A DNA stretch of 45,876 nt from Clostridia bacterium (GCA_017524725.1 JAFXUZ010000048.1:1-45876); one strand, 5' to 3'. Counted from the stretch's first letter, positions 18,483 to 26,747 are shown. Made by a program: numbers and translations. The notes: generated from the letters alone by a model not told the origin.

Positions 18483-19868
18483 TTATGTGTGCCTGACCAC
18501 CCGGAACCGCTGCAGCTTCACCTTTTCCCCCGGAGCGATCCCGGCCTTCTGCCGGGCGATGGCCACCTGGCGCGCCACGGTATCCACGCCCTCCAGGTCC
18601 GGAAGCAAAAGTCCCCGCCGCGTCCCCCTGCTTACGATCACGCCGTATTCCTTCACGTCCAGTTCGTCCTCGGATGCGATATCCTCGGGCTCCTCCAGCA
18701 CGTCCACATGGATCTCCAGCCATTTCAGTTCATGCGGCGCGATGGGGTCGAAACGCGGATCCCGCGCTGCGGCGCTGACGGCGTTCCGGATGATCTCCTC
18801 CGCCAGGGAATCCCTCGTCGCCGCGATAGTCCCGATACAGCCCCGCAGCGCGCCGTTTTTATGGATGGATACGAACGCCCCGGCCCGCGTCCGGGTCAAT
18901 TCCTCCGGCAGCCCCTCAGGTACGGGCATTACCCTGCGGTGCAGCACATAGCTTTCCACCGACCGCCTCGCCAGGTCCACCCAGGGGTCGCTCCCCTTCC
19001 GGATCCCCTCCAGGCGCTTTTCCTCCTCCCCACGCCGGATATCCAGGAAGCGCCGCTGCCCGTCCTCACCCTTCGGGCGGAAGGCGCATATACCGTAGCC
19101 CACTCCGGTCACGTCCTGGTGGCACAGGGCTTCAGATTCCACGGCCATGCCGTCCAGGGCCCCCGCCATGATCAGGAAAGACCTGTGGCCGCACTCGGCC
19201 GCACGGTTTAAGAAGTCTTCACTGAATTCCATCAGTTCCCCAAAGGCGCCCCGTCCGCATACGTCCATCACCTTTTCGTCGTATTCCGGCCCTTCCGGCG
19301 CGAATCCATAAGGTCCGTAGGCCTTCAGCTTGTGGCTCAGGTCGCCGCTGGCAACGAACACCACCCTGCGGCCCGTTTCCTCCGCCGCCCTTTGGATGAC
19401 CTGTCCCAGGGCGTAATGGTCCTCCGGGGAGAGGCCGGACAGTCCGAGGCGCAGCAGGCGGAAATCCCGCAGGGCTTCGCGGATAAAATACAGCGGCACC
19501 ATAACGCCGTGGTCCAGGCGGGGATCCCTTTCGCCCTCCGTCCCCGCCGGCAGGCCTCTTTCCCGCGCCAGGCGGCAAACGGCGTCCCTCAGTTCCACGT
19601 CATATCCCACCGTGAATTTTACGTCCGGGGCGCGGAAATCGGCAAAGGAACCCCCGGCTTCCCTCCCCGGGGATATATGGAAATAATCCCGGTACATCAC
19701 CGTGTGCGGACTGGAGATCACGATGGTCTCGGGCTTCAGGGCGGCGATCTCCTTTGCGACGCGCCTGTAGGCCTCCGCCGTCCTTGCGATCTGTTTTTCC
19801 CCGCCCCGGCCCACCTCGGGCACGATCATGGGCGGATGGGGCACCATGAATGCCGCCGCGACAGCCAT
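18483..19868 (-). CDS. AmmeMemoRadiSam fused protein: MEMO-like plus AMMECR1
   Basis: 461 residues. Residues 1 to about 275 are a MEMO1-like domain of the class III extradiol-dioxygenase fold, with its histidines in VPHPPM, SSPHTVMY, LDHGVMVPLYF, SGDLSHKL and ECGHRSF. Residues about 290-461 are an AMMECR1 domain with the invariant LRGCIGT and the C-terminal GLLLPDLEGVDT. The system names these AmrB (MEMO) and AmrA (AMMECR1); here they are one polypeptide, a known arrangement. GGAGG lies nine bases before ATG 19868. Upstream on the same strand is an esterase 71 bases away, with no terminator between them, so one operon of three genes is likely. Function unknown. Confidence 0.92.
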   Translation of the reverse strand: MAVAAAFMVPHPPMIVPEVGRGGEKQIARTAEAYRRVAKEIAALKPETIVISSPHTVMYRDYFHISPGREAGGSFADFRAPDVKFTVGYDVELRDAVCRLARERGLPAGTEGERDPRLDHGVMVPLYFIREALRDFRLLRLGLSGLSPEDHYALGQVIQRAAEETGRRVVFVASGDLSHKLKAYGPYGFAPEGPEYDEKVMDVCGRGAFGELMEFSEDFLNRAAECGHRSFLIMAGALDGMAVESEALCHQDVTGVGYGICAFRPKGEDGQRRFLDIRRGEEEKRLEGIRKGSDPWVDLARRSVESYVLHRRVMPVPEGLPEELTRTRAGAFVSIHKNGALRGCIGTIAATRDSLAEEIIRNAVSAAARDPRFDPIAPHELKWLEIHVDVLEEPEDIASEDELDVKEYGVIVSRGTRRGLLLPDLEGVDTVARQVAIARQKAGIAPGEKVKLQRFRVVRHT

Positions 19869-19939
19869 ATCACATATCCTCCGTAAATAAGCGTTTCATG
19901 CTTCCGTTATGACAGGAATCCTGCCTTGACTCGCCGCCT

Positions 19940-20815
19940 TTATTGCCGGACAGGTCCTTCTTTGGCCTCGTCCGCGATGGCCTTTGCCGCCAGGGGGGCG
20001 ATGACGCGCGCGAAAGCGTCGTTGCCGAAATGCTTTTCCCTCACCGCGGCCGTAAGCCCTGTACCGTTCAGGGCATTGGTGTCCGTGTCCCGGGGGACGG
20101 CGATATAGGTGTCGGGGTTCCATACCCGGTAACCCTCCCATACCTCCCGGCAGCCGGGGATCGCGTGCCAGAAAGCCGTGGTCTCCAGGTTGAACCAGAT
20201 CCCCCTGTTCCAGTCCCCCCGGTATACCCGTCCGGGAAACGCCCGGGCAAAATGGCTGAAGAACGCCCGCGTCATCCTATCAAAACCTTCCCGGTGTCCG
20301 GCGGGGTCCGCCCCGTCCTGCTCTCCCTGGCACCACACCATGCGGAAAAAGCGGTTTTCCTCCGATCGCGACAGGATATACGCGATCCTGTCACGCATCG
20401 CAAGGTAATAGGGCGACCTTTCGCCCCACCGCCATATCCCGGGCTCCGGGCGCATCCCCTCCGCGGAATACCCGCCCGTCTCGCCGCAGGTAAAACCGGT
20501 GCCGCCGTAAGCGCAGGGCAGGACCGCCAGCGACGCGTCCGGCGGGATCATGGGCAGGAGCAGGTTGGCAAGGGGCAGGTGGATCCCCCGGGTCCCCTTC
20601 TCCGCGCTGTCCGGATGCCCGTAAGGCCGCATGTCCTGGAAATTCTGGGCGCAGGCTCCAAGGGGTACCAAATTCAGGTCGTCCTCTCCGTAAAAGCCCA
20701 GCTGGCATATCCGCCTGTCCGAAAGGAACGGCGTGTAATCCGCCGGGATCGGGGATTCGTCATAGCCCACCGCGTTCGACTGGCCCGCCACACACAGGAT
20801 ATAGATTTTCTCCAC
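19940..20815 (-). CDS. SGNH-type carbohydrate esterase (sialate O-acetylesterase-like)
   Basis: 291 residues, no signal peptide. The nucleophile block is AGQSNAVGYDES near the N-terminus (Ser in GQSN), an oxyanion-type segment is AYGGTGFTCGE, the third block is VWCQGEQDGAD (WHQGESD in the SASA family), and EKHFGNDAFARV carries the likely catalytic His. Such enzymes remove acetyl groups from sugars (sialic acid or xylan); which one cannot be said. The start is GTG 20815 with only weak GGGAT-type complementarity upstream; an in-frame TAA lies six bases before it and the GQSN motif follows at once, so no other start works. Driven by a perfect consensus promoter and probably co-transcribed with the amr genes. 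Confidence 0.82.
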   Translation of the reverse strand: MEKIYILCVAGQSNAVGYDESPIPADYTPFLSDRRICQLGFYGEDDLNLVPLGACAQNFQDMRPYGHPDSAEKGTRGIHLPLANLLLPMIPPDASLAVLPCAYGGTGFTCGETGGYSAEGMRPEPGIWRWGERSPYYLAMRDRIAYILSRSEENRFFRMVWCQGEQDGADPAGHREGFDRMTRAFFSHFARAFPGRVYRGDWNRGIWFNLETTAFWHAIPGCREVWEGYRVWNPDTYIAVPRDTDTNALNGTGLTAAVREKHFGNDAFARVIAPLAAKAIADEAKEGPVRQ

Positions 20816-20886
20816 GCTTTATCATCCCGTTTTCTTTTTTTCTTAATCCCTTCCGTTTCCTGTCCCCGGAGGGACTTCTTATGCAT

Positions 20887-20915
20887 ATTATATTTTCCCG
20901 GACCGGATATGTCAA
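20887..20915 (-). promoter_or_regulatory. Perfect consensus sigma-A promoter of the esterase/amr operon
   Basis: On the minus strand TTGACA (20910-20915), exactly 17 bases, then TATAAT (20887-20892). Transcription would start near 20880, giving a leader of about 65 bases. Confidence 0.8.
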
Positions 20916-20935
20916 CGTTCGCTCCGCCCCCAGGG

Positions 20936-20965
20936 TTGAATTCGGCACCCGTTTTCTGGTATAAT
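20936..20965 (+). promoter_or_regulatory. Promoter of the first GH13 gene
   Basis: TTGAAT (20936-20941), 18-base spacer, TATAAT (20960-20965) preceded by TGG. It is divergent from, and 20 bases away from, the esterase promoter. Confidence 0.65.
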
Positions 20966-21026
20966 CACTTCGCGCTTTGCGCGATCTTGTTTTGCCAAAC
21001 TCCCCACGCGGCATGAAAGGAACACC

Positions 21027-22589
21027 ATGGCCTGGTACGAAAAAGCGCTTTTTTATCACATCTATCCCCTGGGCCTGACCGGCGCGCCCGAAAAAAACGA
21101 TTACGCCGCCCCTGTCCACCGGCTGAGAGACCTGGACAAATGGATCGGGCATATCCGCAGCCTGGGCTGCAACGCCTTGTACATCGGCCCGCTGTTTGAA
21201 TCCGTCGGCCACGGGTATGAGACCACCGATTACCGCAGGGTGGATTCCCGCCTGGGCGACAACAAGGACCTGAAGGCTTTTGTGCAAAAATGCCACGAAA
21301 ACGGCATCCGGGTTGTGCTGGACGCCGTGTTCAACCACACCGGCAGGGACTTTTTCGCCTTCCGGGACATCCGGGAGCACCGGGAGGGAAGCCGGTACCT
21401 GGGCTGGTACCGCAATGTGAACCTTTACGGAAACAACGAATTCAACGACGGTTTTTCCTACGACAACTGGGGCGGGTATGACCTGCTGGCCAAACTGAAC
21501 CTGCAGAATCCGGAAGTGCGGGATTACCTGCTGGACACGGTCCGCTTCTGGGCGGCGGAATTCGATATCGACGGCCTGCGCCTGGACGCAGCCGACGTGC
21601 TGGATTTCGATTTCATGCGCGCCCTGAGGAGCGTCGCCGACGGGCTGAAGGAGGATTTCTGGCTGATGGGCGAGGTGATCCACGGGGATTACTCCCGCTG
21701 GGCCAACGACCGCACACTGCACTCCGTGACCAATTACCACCTGCACAAAGCCCTGTACAGCGCCCACAACGACCATAACTATTTTGAGATCGCCCACACA
21801 GTCCGCCGCCAGAAGGACATGGGAGGCGGCCTGCTCTTTTATACCTTTGTGGACAACCACGACGTGGAGCGCATCGCCTCAAAGCTAAATAACCGGGCCA
21901 ACTTCCTGCCGGTGCACGTGCTGCTCTACACCCTGCCCGGCATTCCTTCCCTGTACTACGGATCGGAATTCGGCATCGAAGGCAAAAAAGAGAGGCATTC
22001 TGACGCTTCCCTGCGCCCCGCTCTGGACCTGGACTCCCTGCTTTCGCAGCCCAACGCTTACCTTGAGATCATCCGGTCCCTCGGCAGGATCCACAGCAGG
22101 GAATCCGCCCTGTGGTACGGCAACTACAGGGAACTCCAGCTTACCACCGGGAAGTACGCCTTCGCCCGGGGTGATATCCTTGTGACCGTGAACAACGAGG
22201 ACCGCGACGCCGATTTCGACCTGCCGGCAGATTCCCCTCTGATTGGCGCCCTTTCAGGCCGGCGCGTATCCCCAGAGGGCGGCAGGGTGCGCATCCGGCT
22301 GGACGGCTTCGGCGGCGATATATGGATCCCGGACCGGGACGGCCGCACAGTTTACGAGCCGGTACGCCGCGGGATCCCGAAGGAAACTCCCCAAGCCGCC
22401 CATGCGGAAATCAAGGAGCCCCGCAGGGCCCCCGGCAAAGCCCTTGAGGAGATGACCGTGGAGGAACTCCAGGCCGAGGTACTCGCAAAGCTTGCCTCTA
22501 ACGGTCCCGTCACCGACCGGATGCGCCGGGACGTAACTGATAACGTCTACCGGGATTCCCTGCTCAACTGGATCAAAAGCTTCCGCTGA
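21027..22589 (+). CDS. GH13 alpha-amylase family glycosidase
   Basis: 520 residues, cytoplasmic (no signal peptide). The four GH13 regions are present: DAVFNHTG (D99), GLRLDAADV with the nucleophile D187, GEVIHG with the acid/base E216, and FVDNHDVERI with D279. The catalytic domain starts almost at residue 1 (WYEKALFYHIYPLG). After a small beta domain (to about 440) comes a charged, probably helical tail (EEMTVEELQAEVLAKLAS to the end) that I do not recognise. The enzyme probably trims or hydrolyses alpha-glucans; exact specificity is not readable. It precedes glycogen synthase by about 200 bases with a separate promoter between, which suggests a link to glycogen metabolism. Confidence 0.88.
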   Translation: MAWYEKALFYHIYPLGLTGAPEKNDYAAPVHRLRDLDKWIGHIRSLGCNALYIGPLFESVGHGYETTDYRRVDSRLGDNKDLKAFVQKCHENGIRVVLDAVFNHTGRDFFAFRDIREHREGSRYLGWYRNVNLYGNNEFNDGFSYDNWGGYDLLAKLNLQNPEVRDYLLDTVRFWAAEFDIDGLRLDAADVLDFDFMRALRSVADGLKEDFWLMGEVIHGDYSRWANDRTLHSVTNYHLHKALYSAHNDHNYFEIAHTVRRQKDMGGGLLFYTFVDNHDVERIASKLNNRANFLPVHVLLYTLPGIPSLYYGSEFGIEGKKERHSDASLRPALDLDSLLSQPNAYLEIIRSLGRIHSRESALWYGNYRELQLTTGKYAFARGDILVTVNNEDRDADFDLPADSPLIGALSGRRVSPEGGRVRIRLDGFGGDIWIPDRDGRTVYEPVRRGIPKETPQAAHAEIKEPRRAPGKALEEMTVEELQAEVLAKLASNGPVTDRMRRDVTDNVYRDSLLNWIKSFR

Positions 22590-22642
22590 CAGCCGCATAA
22601 CGCCGTTTCCGGGCCGGCGGGAAAGCAAAAATGGTTTTTTCC

Positions 22643-22672
22643 TTTACAACCCTGTCCTGAAAATGCTATAAT
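22643..22672 (+). promoter_or_regulatory. Promoter of glgA
   Basis: TTTACA (22643-22648), 18-base spacer, TATAAT (22667-22672) preceded by TGC. Start of transcription near 22679, leaving a leader of about 110 bases. Confidence 0.65.
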
Positions 22673-22727
22673 CAATGGGAAGTGAACCATTTCCGCTTCC
22701 CTTCCGTTCCAACACATCAAACAGACG

Positions 22728-22769
22728 GCGCGGCCCGGACGTTTTACCGTCCCGGGTAAAGATCCGCGC
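22728..22769 (+). other. Structured leader hairpin before glgA
   Basis: GCGCGG (22728-22733) pairs with CCGCGC (22764-22769). Inside, CCCGGACG pairs with CGTCCCGGG with one bulged base. It ends some nine bases before the AGGAG that serves glgA and has no T-run. It may affect translation or mRNA stability; no known riboswitch family is recognised. Confidence 0.35.
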
Positions 22770-22787
22770 GGAAACAGGAGAAACGCC

Positions 22788-24899
22788 ATGCCTGATACAA
22801 AGAATACCGATATCCTGACCGAAGAGGCCGAAACCGTAAAGAAGCCCGCCGCAAAAAAGGCAGCGGGCAAAAAAGCCGCGGCTGTAAAGGATGCCGCCGA
22901 AAAAACCGTTAAAAAAGCCGCGGGGAAGATCGTCAAAGCCGCGGAAGACACCGAAAAGGCCGTGAAGGCCGCCGCCGAAAAAGCCGAAAAGACCGCGGAA
23001 GCCGGGGAAAAAGCCGTAAAAGCCACGGCGCAGAAGGCGAAAAAAGCCGTAAAGGCCGCCGCGGAAAAGGCCGCGGAAAGCACCGAAAAGGCGGTCGAAG
23101 CCGTTAAAGCCCCCAAGGCGAGGAAGCCCAGGAAGGCCGCCGAAAAAGCAGAAGAAAAAGCCGAAGTACCGGCCCCCGAAAATGCCGGGGAAAAAGCAGC
23201 GGAGGCCGCCGGCGAAGCGGTCGCCGCCGTGTACACCGCCCCGGCAGAGAACGCTCCGGAAGCCGCCGCGGAGCAGCCGACAGCCGCTCCCGAAGAGGCC
23301 GCACCGGAAGTTGAAAATGTTCCAGCGGAAGCCGCAGACATCCCTGCAGAAAATGAAACCGCCGCCGAGGCCCCGCAGGAGGAAACCATGATAGACGCCG
23401 AAAACGAGCCCGCGGAGGAAGTCCCCGCCGCGCCCCAGCTGCCCGAACCCCGCCGCAGCGTCGCATTCATCGGTTCGGAATGCTATCCCTTCGTAAAGAC
23501 CGGCGGTCTGGGCGACGTGATGTACGCCCTGCCCCGCGCCCTGATCAAACAGAACTGCGACGTCAAGGTGATCCTGCCCAGGTATAAATGCATCCCCTGG
23601 AAGTACCAGGAAAAGATGGTGTACAAGGGCGCCTTCGATATGGACCTGTGCGCCGACGGCCGCAAGTATTACGTGGGCATCATGGAATACGAGATGGACG
23701 GCGTCGTATATGACTTCATCGACAACGAGGAGTTCTTCACGGCCGGCAATCCCTACATCAGCCTGGTGGACGACATCCCGAAGTTCTGCTACTTCGGCAA
23801 AGCCGCCCTGGCCGCCCTCAATTACCTGAACTGGATCCCGGACGTGATCCACTGCCACGACTGGCAGGCCGGCCTGGTCCCGGTGTACCTGCGCACCCTG
23901 TTCGCGGGCACCCCCCTTGCCAACGCCAAGACCGTCTTCACCATCCACAACCTCCGGTTCCAGGGCATTTACAACATCAAGACCATCAAATACTGGTCCA
24001 ACCTGCCGGACTACGTGTTCAACAAGGACGCGCTGAAGCAGGGCTATGAGGACGCCAACATGCTCAAGGGCGGCCTGGCCTATGCCGACATGATCACCAC
24101 CGTCAGCCATACCTACGCCGGCGAGATCCAGACCCCCTTCTACGGTGAAAAGCTGGACGCTCACCTTCGCTATCACAGCGGCAAAATGCGCGGCATCGTG
24201 AACGGCATCGACGTGGACATCTGGAACAGCGCCACCGACAAGCGCCTGCCCGTCAATTATGACATCGGCAATGTGCTGCCCGGCAAGAAGGCCAACAAAA
24301 AGGCTCTGCAGGAATCCCTGGGCCTGAAGGTGGACGACCATATGTTCGTCATCGGCCTCATTTCCCGCCTGACCGACCAGAAGGGCCTGGACCTGGTGAA
24401 CGCCATCATCCCGGACATCATGGACGAGCACACCCAGGTGGTGGTGCTGGGCACCGGCGACAAGCGCTACGAGGATTCCTTCCGCTACTACGAGGAAGCC
24501 TACAAGACCCGCGTCTGCTCCAACATCATGTACGACGAGAACCGCGCCCATCTGATCTACGCCGGCAGCGACGCGCTGCTGGTCCCCTCCCTGTTTGAGC
24601 CCTGCGGGCTGACCCAGCTCATCGCCATGCGCTACGGCACCGTGCCCATCGTCCGCGAGACCGGCGGCCTGAAGGACACCGTGCAGCCCTACAACATGTA
24701 TACCAACGACGGCAACGGCTTCACCTTCGACAATTACGACGCCGGCCTGTTGTTGGACGCCATCAACCGCGCCAAGACGCTGTACTTCACCAACCGCTGG
24801 TGCTGGGACGAAATGGTCCAGCGCGACATGGCCGTCGACGTATCCTGGGACCTGAGCGCCGCCAGCTACCGCTCCGTGTACCTGGAACTGAAGCCCTGA
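22788..24899 (+). CDS. glgA: Glycogen synthase with long basic-acidic N-terminal tail
   Basis: 703 residues; the GT5 enzyme proper starts at about residue 222 (SVAFIGSECYPF) and is of normal length (about 480). KTGGLGDV near 237 is the ADP-glucose/acceptor motif. HCHDWQAGLVP, VNGIDVD, SRLTDQKGLDL and FEPCGLTQL...RETGG (about 604) are the other GlgA blocks. It transfers glucose from ADP-glucose to growing glycogen chains. The added tail is extraordinary: residues about 15-125 are lysine/alanine repeats (EKA, KKA) resembling histone H1 tails, and about 125-220 are glutamate/alanine/proline rich. It is in frame with good ribosome site AGGAG and continuous with the enzyme, with no internal start that looks better. 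Both halves should be disordered or helical. Confidence 0.93.
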   Translation: MPDTKNTDILTEEAETVKKPAAKKAAGKKAAAVKDAAEKTVKKAAGKIVKAAEDTEKAVKAAAEKAEKTAEAGEKAVKATAQKAKKAVKAAAEKAAESTEKAVEAVKAPKARKPRKAAEKAEEKAEVPAPENAGEKAAEAAGEAVAAVYTAPAENAPEAAAEQPTAAPEEAAPEVENVPAEAADIPAENETAAEAPQEETMIDAENEPAEEVPAAPQLPEPRRSVAFIGSECYPFVKTGGLGDVMYALPRALIKQNCDVKVILPRYKCIPWKYQEKMVYKGAFDMDLCADGRKYYVGIMEYEMDGVVYDFIDNEEFFTAGNPYISLVDDIPKFCYFGKAALAALNYLNWIPDVIHCHDWQAGLVPVYLRTLFAGTPLANAKTVFTIHNLRFQGIYNIKTIKYWSNLPDYVFNKDALKQGYEDANMLKGGLAYADMITTVSHTYAGEIQTPFYGEKLDAHLRYHSGKMRGIVNGIDVDIWNSATDKRLPVNYDIGNVLPGKKANKKALQESLGLKVDDHMFVIGLISRLTDQKGLDLVNAIIPDIMDEHTQVVVLGTGDKRYEDSFRYYEEAYKTRVCSNIMYDENRAHLIYAGSDALLVPSLFEPCGLTQLIAMRYGTVPIVRETGGLKDTVQPYNMYTNDGNGFTFDNYDAGLLLDAINRAKTLYFTNRWCWDEMVQRDMAVDVSWDLSAASYRSVYLELKP

Positions 24900-24924
24900 A
24901 ACAGCTTTCCCAATGTATGACGGA

Positions 24925-24958
24925 GGCTGCCGCGAACCTGACCGCGGCAGCCTTTTTT
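24925..24958 (+). terminator. Terminator of glgA
   Basis: GGCTGCCGC (24925-24933) pairs perfectly with GCGGCAGCC (24944-24952), then TTTTTT. Confidence 0.9.
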
Positions 24959-25056
24959 CGGTCATCAGCGGTATTTCACCGACACATACACCGTCGGATC
25001 CTGTCCGATTCCCTGAACACACTATCACGCTGTAAATCATCAGCTTTCTTGTGCAT

Positions 25057-25174
25057 GGTAAGGTGATTTTTACATTGGTCGGTAAGCAGATTTTTACATA
25101 AGTCGGTAAGGAGAATTTACACGACTCGGTAAGGAGAAATTACATCGACCGGTAAGCAGAACTTTACATCAGTG
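25057..25174. repeat. Five tandem 23-24 bp direct repeats, candidate IS21-type end
   Basis: Five units start at 25057, 25081, 25105, 25128 and 25151. Each begins GGTAAG, continues with a purine-rich AGA core and TTTACA (or TTACA), and ends in a varied GTC/CTC/ACC. Read on the minus strand, each unit is TGTAAA...CTTACC. Multiple short repeats at the termini are a feature of IS21-family elements, but no istA or istB is present, so this would be a solitary remnant end. The array forms the last codons of the AbiE-like gene at 25117-25584. Confidence 0.6.
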
Positions 25175-25584
25175 GTGAGTAAAATCACAGGAGGAGTCAG
25201 GGCTGCTTCTTGTATCTCTTCTTCGATTGGGATCGGGGTCAGCAATGCGTCCTGCGGAAGGACTATAGTATTCGGCTTTCGTGTGAACAGTTCTATCATG
25301 GTCGGATAGTCTTGAGATCGTGGGTTCGTGAAACGATAGAAATGCGGTTCACCAGTACTTTTGTCTTTATGTTCATATCCTGCTGCTTCTACATATTCCC
25401 AGAACCGCTGTCTAAATGCAGCATCGATCGCTTCAACAATCAGTACAAGGTCAATATCCTTTGTCGCTCGAAAAGTCAAACCTTCACCGGACATCAGCAA
25501 ATCACATGCCGTGCCGCCTATGATAACATACTGTTCCTCGTATCCCCGGAACCAGTCTCTGAAACTGTTAATTCCTCTGACCAT
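25117..25584 (-). CDS. AbiEii-like nucleotidyltransferase, 3' end replaced by repeats
   Basis: 155 residues as read. The nucleotidyltransferase fold motif is visible: YVIIGGTACDLL followed by ATKDIDLVL (GG...DxD), then a helical stretch and an acidic strand (TMIELFTRK). These match the AbiEii/AbiGii toxin-like family, which in type IV systems modifies RNA. The last 15 or so codons (from about TTDVKF) are simply translation of the tandem repeat array, so the native C-terminus seems lost. ATG 25584 follows GGAGGG at six to seven bases and overlaps the upstream gene by 17 bases, implying coupling. A longer frame from 25806 overlaps that gene and is not credible. Probably non-functional or altered. 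Confidence 0.65.
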   Translation of the reverse strand: MVRGINSFRDWFRGYEEQYVIIGGTACDLLMSGEGLTFRATKDIDLVLIVEAIDAAFRQRFWEYVEAAGYEHKDKSTGEPHFYRFTNPRSQDYPTMIELFTRKPNTIVLPQDALLTPIPIEEEIQEAALTPPVILLTTDVKFCLPVDVISPYRVV

Positions 25585-26527
25585 CGATATCCCTCCAAAC
25601 CTGCTCAAGCATTTCCTCCACCGCTTCCTCCACCCTTTCATCCCTGTCCTTATCCAGAGCAAGAGCAAGGGAGAGTCTGTCGACGCTGCTGCCGTCAGCC
25701 AGTTTCCTCGGATCATAACGCCAAAGTTGAACTTCACATTGGTCTTCAGAGTTATGAAGTCTGCCGGAAGACGCCCTTTCCAGCGCGGATATGCTGTCCG
25801 CCGCAAAGCACTCTGATGGAGGCGGATTCATCATAGTATATTCCGAAAGCGCGGAATAGCTGCTAAGCAATAGCTTATCCTTTATTTCTGCCCTGGGAAC
25901 AAAGATGGTCCTTTTTACTGGATCCTCCATCGTATCTTTTGTCGCGGCAAATAAAGCCCTTGGCGTTTTATCAGAGTAGAGTATCTTTTGCACGCCTCGT
26001 TTTTCTGTGTAAACCAATCCCATTTCCTCAAGCTGCCTGGACGCCCTTGAAACAGAAGTTGCTGTGAAACCAAGGGCCCGGCAGGCTTCACTTGTCAACA
26101 GTTCGCCGCACCCGTGATAGATATAGTACAGCAGCAGCAATTGTGCCGATGGCAGCATTGCGGTTATCTCCCGCCTTTCGCCATCTCCACGTTCCTGTAA
26201 ATAGACCGCCATAAAGGGCAGGTATATCTGCTTTTCTTCCACAACAAACGGAATATGATCACGCAGCAAATACTGCTTCTGCCGATAGGTGAGCCGGTCA
26301 AGTATCAGGACCGCTGGTGCTCCCTCCACTTTTTGAATTCTTTCCATATGTTTCTTAACTGCGTCGACAGGATCAAGTTCCTCCCTGGGATAAACGAAAA
26401 GCGCAGTTTCGCCATCAAGCGTTACTTTTTGTATTCTGTAGCGGGCAGCGATGAAATTCGGCACGGGCTTAATTTTTTCGTCTTGGTACATGACTTTTAA
26501 ACCAAGCACGCGGTTCAAGTATTCCAT
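25568..26527 (-). CDS. Winged-helix protein, putative AbiEi-like partner
   Basis: 319 residues. The N-terminal about 110 residues (ETALFVYPREEL, then HIPFVVEEKQIYLPF) are of a type I associate with regulators placed next to AbiEii-like genes. The middle (about 130-200) is a winged helix: LLTSEACRALGFTATSVSRASRQLEEMGLVYTEKRG. The C-terminus (EEAVEEMLEQVW) overlaps the next gene. The order, regulator then nucleotidyltransferase with overlapping ends, is that of AbiE toxin-antitoxin pairs, but this protein is not a standard AbiEi, so the antitoxin role is inference. GGAGGG eight bases before ATG 26527 and a strong promoter support the start. Confidence 0.65.
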   Translation of the reverse strand: MEYLNRVLGLKVMYQDEKIKPVPNFIAARYRIQKVTLDGETALFVYPREELDPVDAVKKHMERIQKVEGAPAVLILDRLTYRQKQYLLRDHIPFVVEEKQIYLPFMAVYLQERGDGERREITAMLPSAQLLLLYYIYHGCGELLTSEACRALGFTATSVSRASRQLEEMGLVYTEKRGVQKILYSDKTPRALFAATKDTMEDPVKRTIFVPRAEIKDKLLLSSYSALSEYTMMNPPPSECFAADSISALERASSGRLHNSEDQCEVQLWRYDPRKLADGSSVDRLSLALALDKDRDERVEEAVEEMLEQVWRDIDGQRN

Positions 26528-26560
26528 CGCTATGCCCTCCTATTTACAACTTCTTTATGT

Positions 26561-26589
26561 ATTCTAACTTATTTTGTGTTTTATGTCAA
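26561..26589 (-). promoter_or_regulatory. Strong promoter of the AbiE-like pair
   Basis: On the minus strand TTGACA (26584-26589), 17 bases, TAGAAT (26561-26566). The surrounding DNA is much richer in A and T than the flanking genes. Confidence 0.75.
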
Positions 26590-26633
26590 TTATTTAGTTG
26601 TGTTTTCCATGATGCAGCATTCTTAACAATGCA

Positions 26634-26747
26634 GCAAGGAAGACTCCGTAAGCCTTCCCCTTTGGGGCTTGTCATGGGGTGTCGGCGCTAGCCGACGGAG
26701 TGTCCCATGACGTGGCTCCGAGCGTTAGCGAGGAGACGGATGAGGTC
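26634..26747. repeat. REP-like palindromic intergenic element
   Basis: A gene-free stretch of nested inverted repeats: GGAAG...CTTCC (26638-26660), GTCATGGG...CCCATGAC (about 26670-26711) enclosing GTCGGC-GCTA-GCCGAC, and a further GC-rich segment ending ACGGATGAGG. Similar small palindromic elements are scattered between genes in many gut Clostridia. It often produces spurious open frames. Confidence 0.45.

Noticed and set aside
22644..25040. A 798-codon open frame on the - strand and a second alanine/serine-rich one at 22547-23470
   Set aside because: Both are antisense of glgA. The glycine/phenylalanine-rich or alanine-rich runs are mirror images of the lysine/alanine tail.
25057..25174. 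CRISPR array
   Set aside because: The units are contiguous 23-24 bp imperfect copies with no unique 30-bp spacers, and there are no cas genes.
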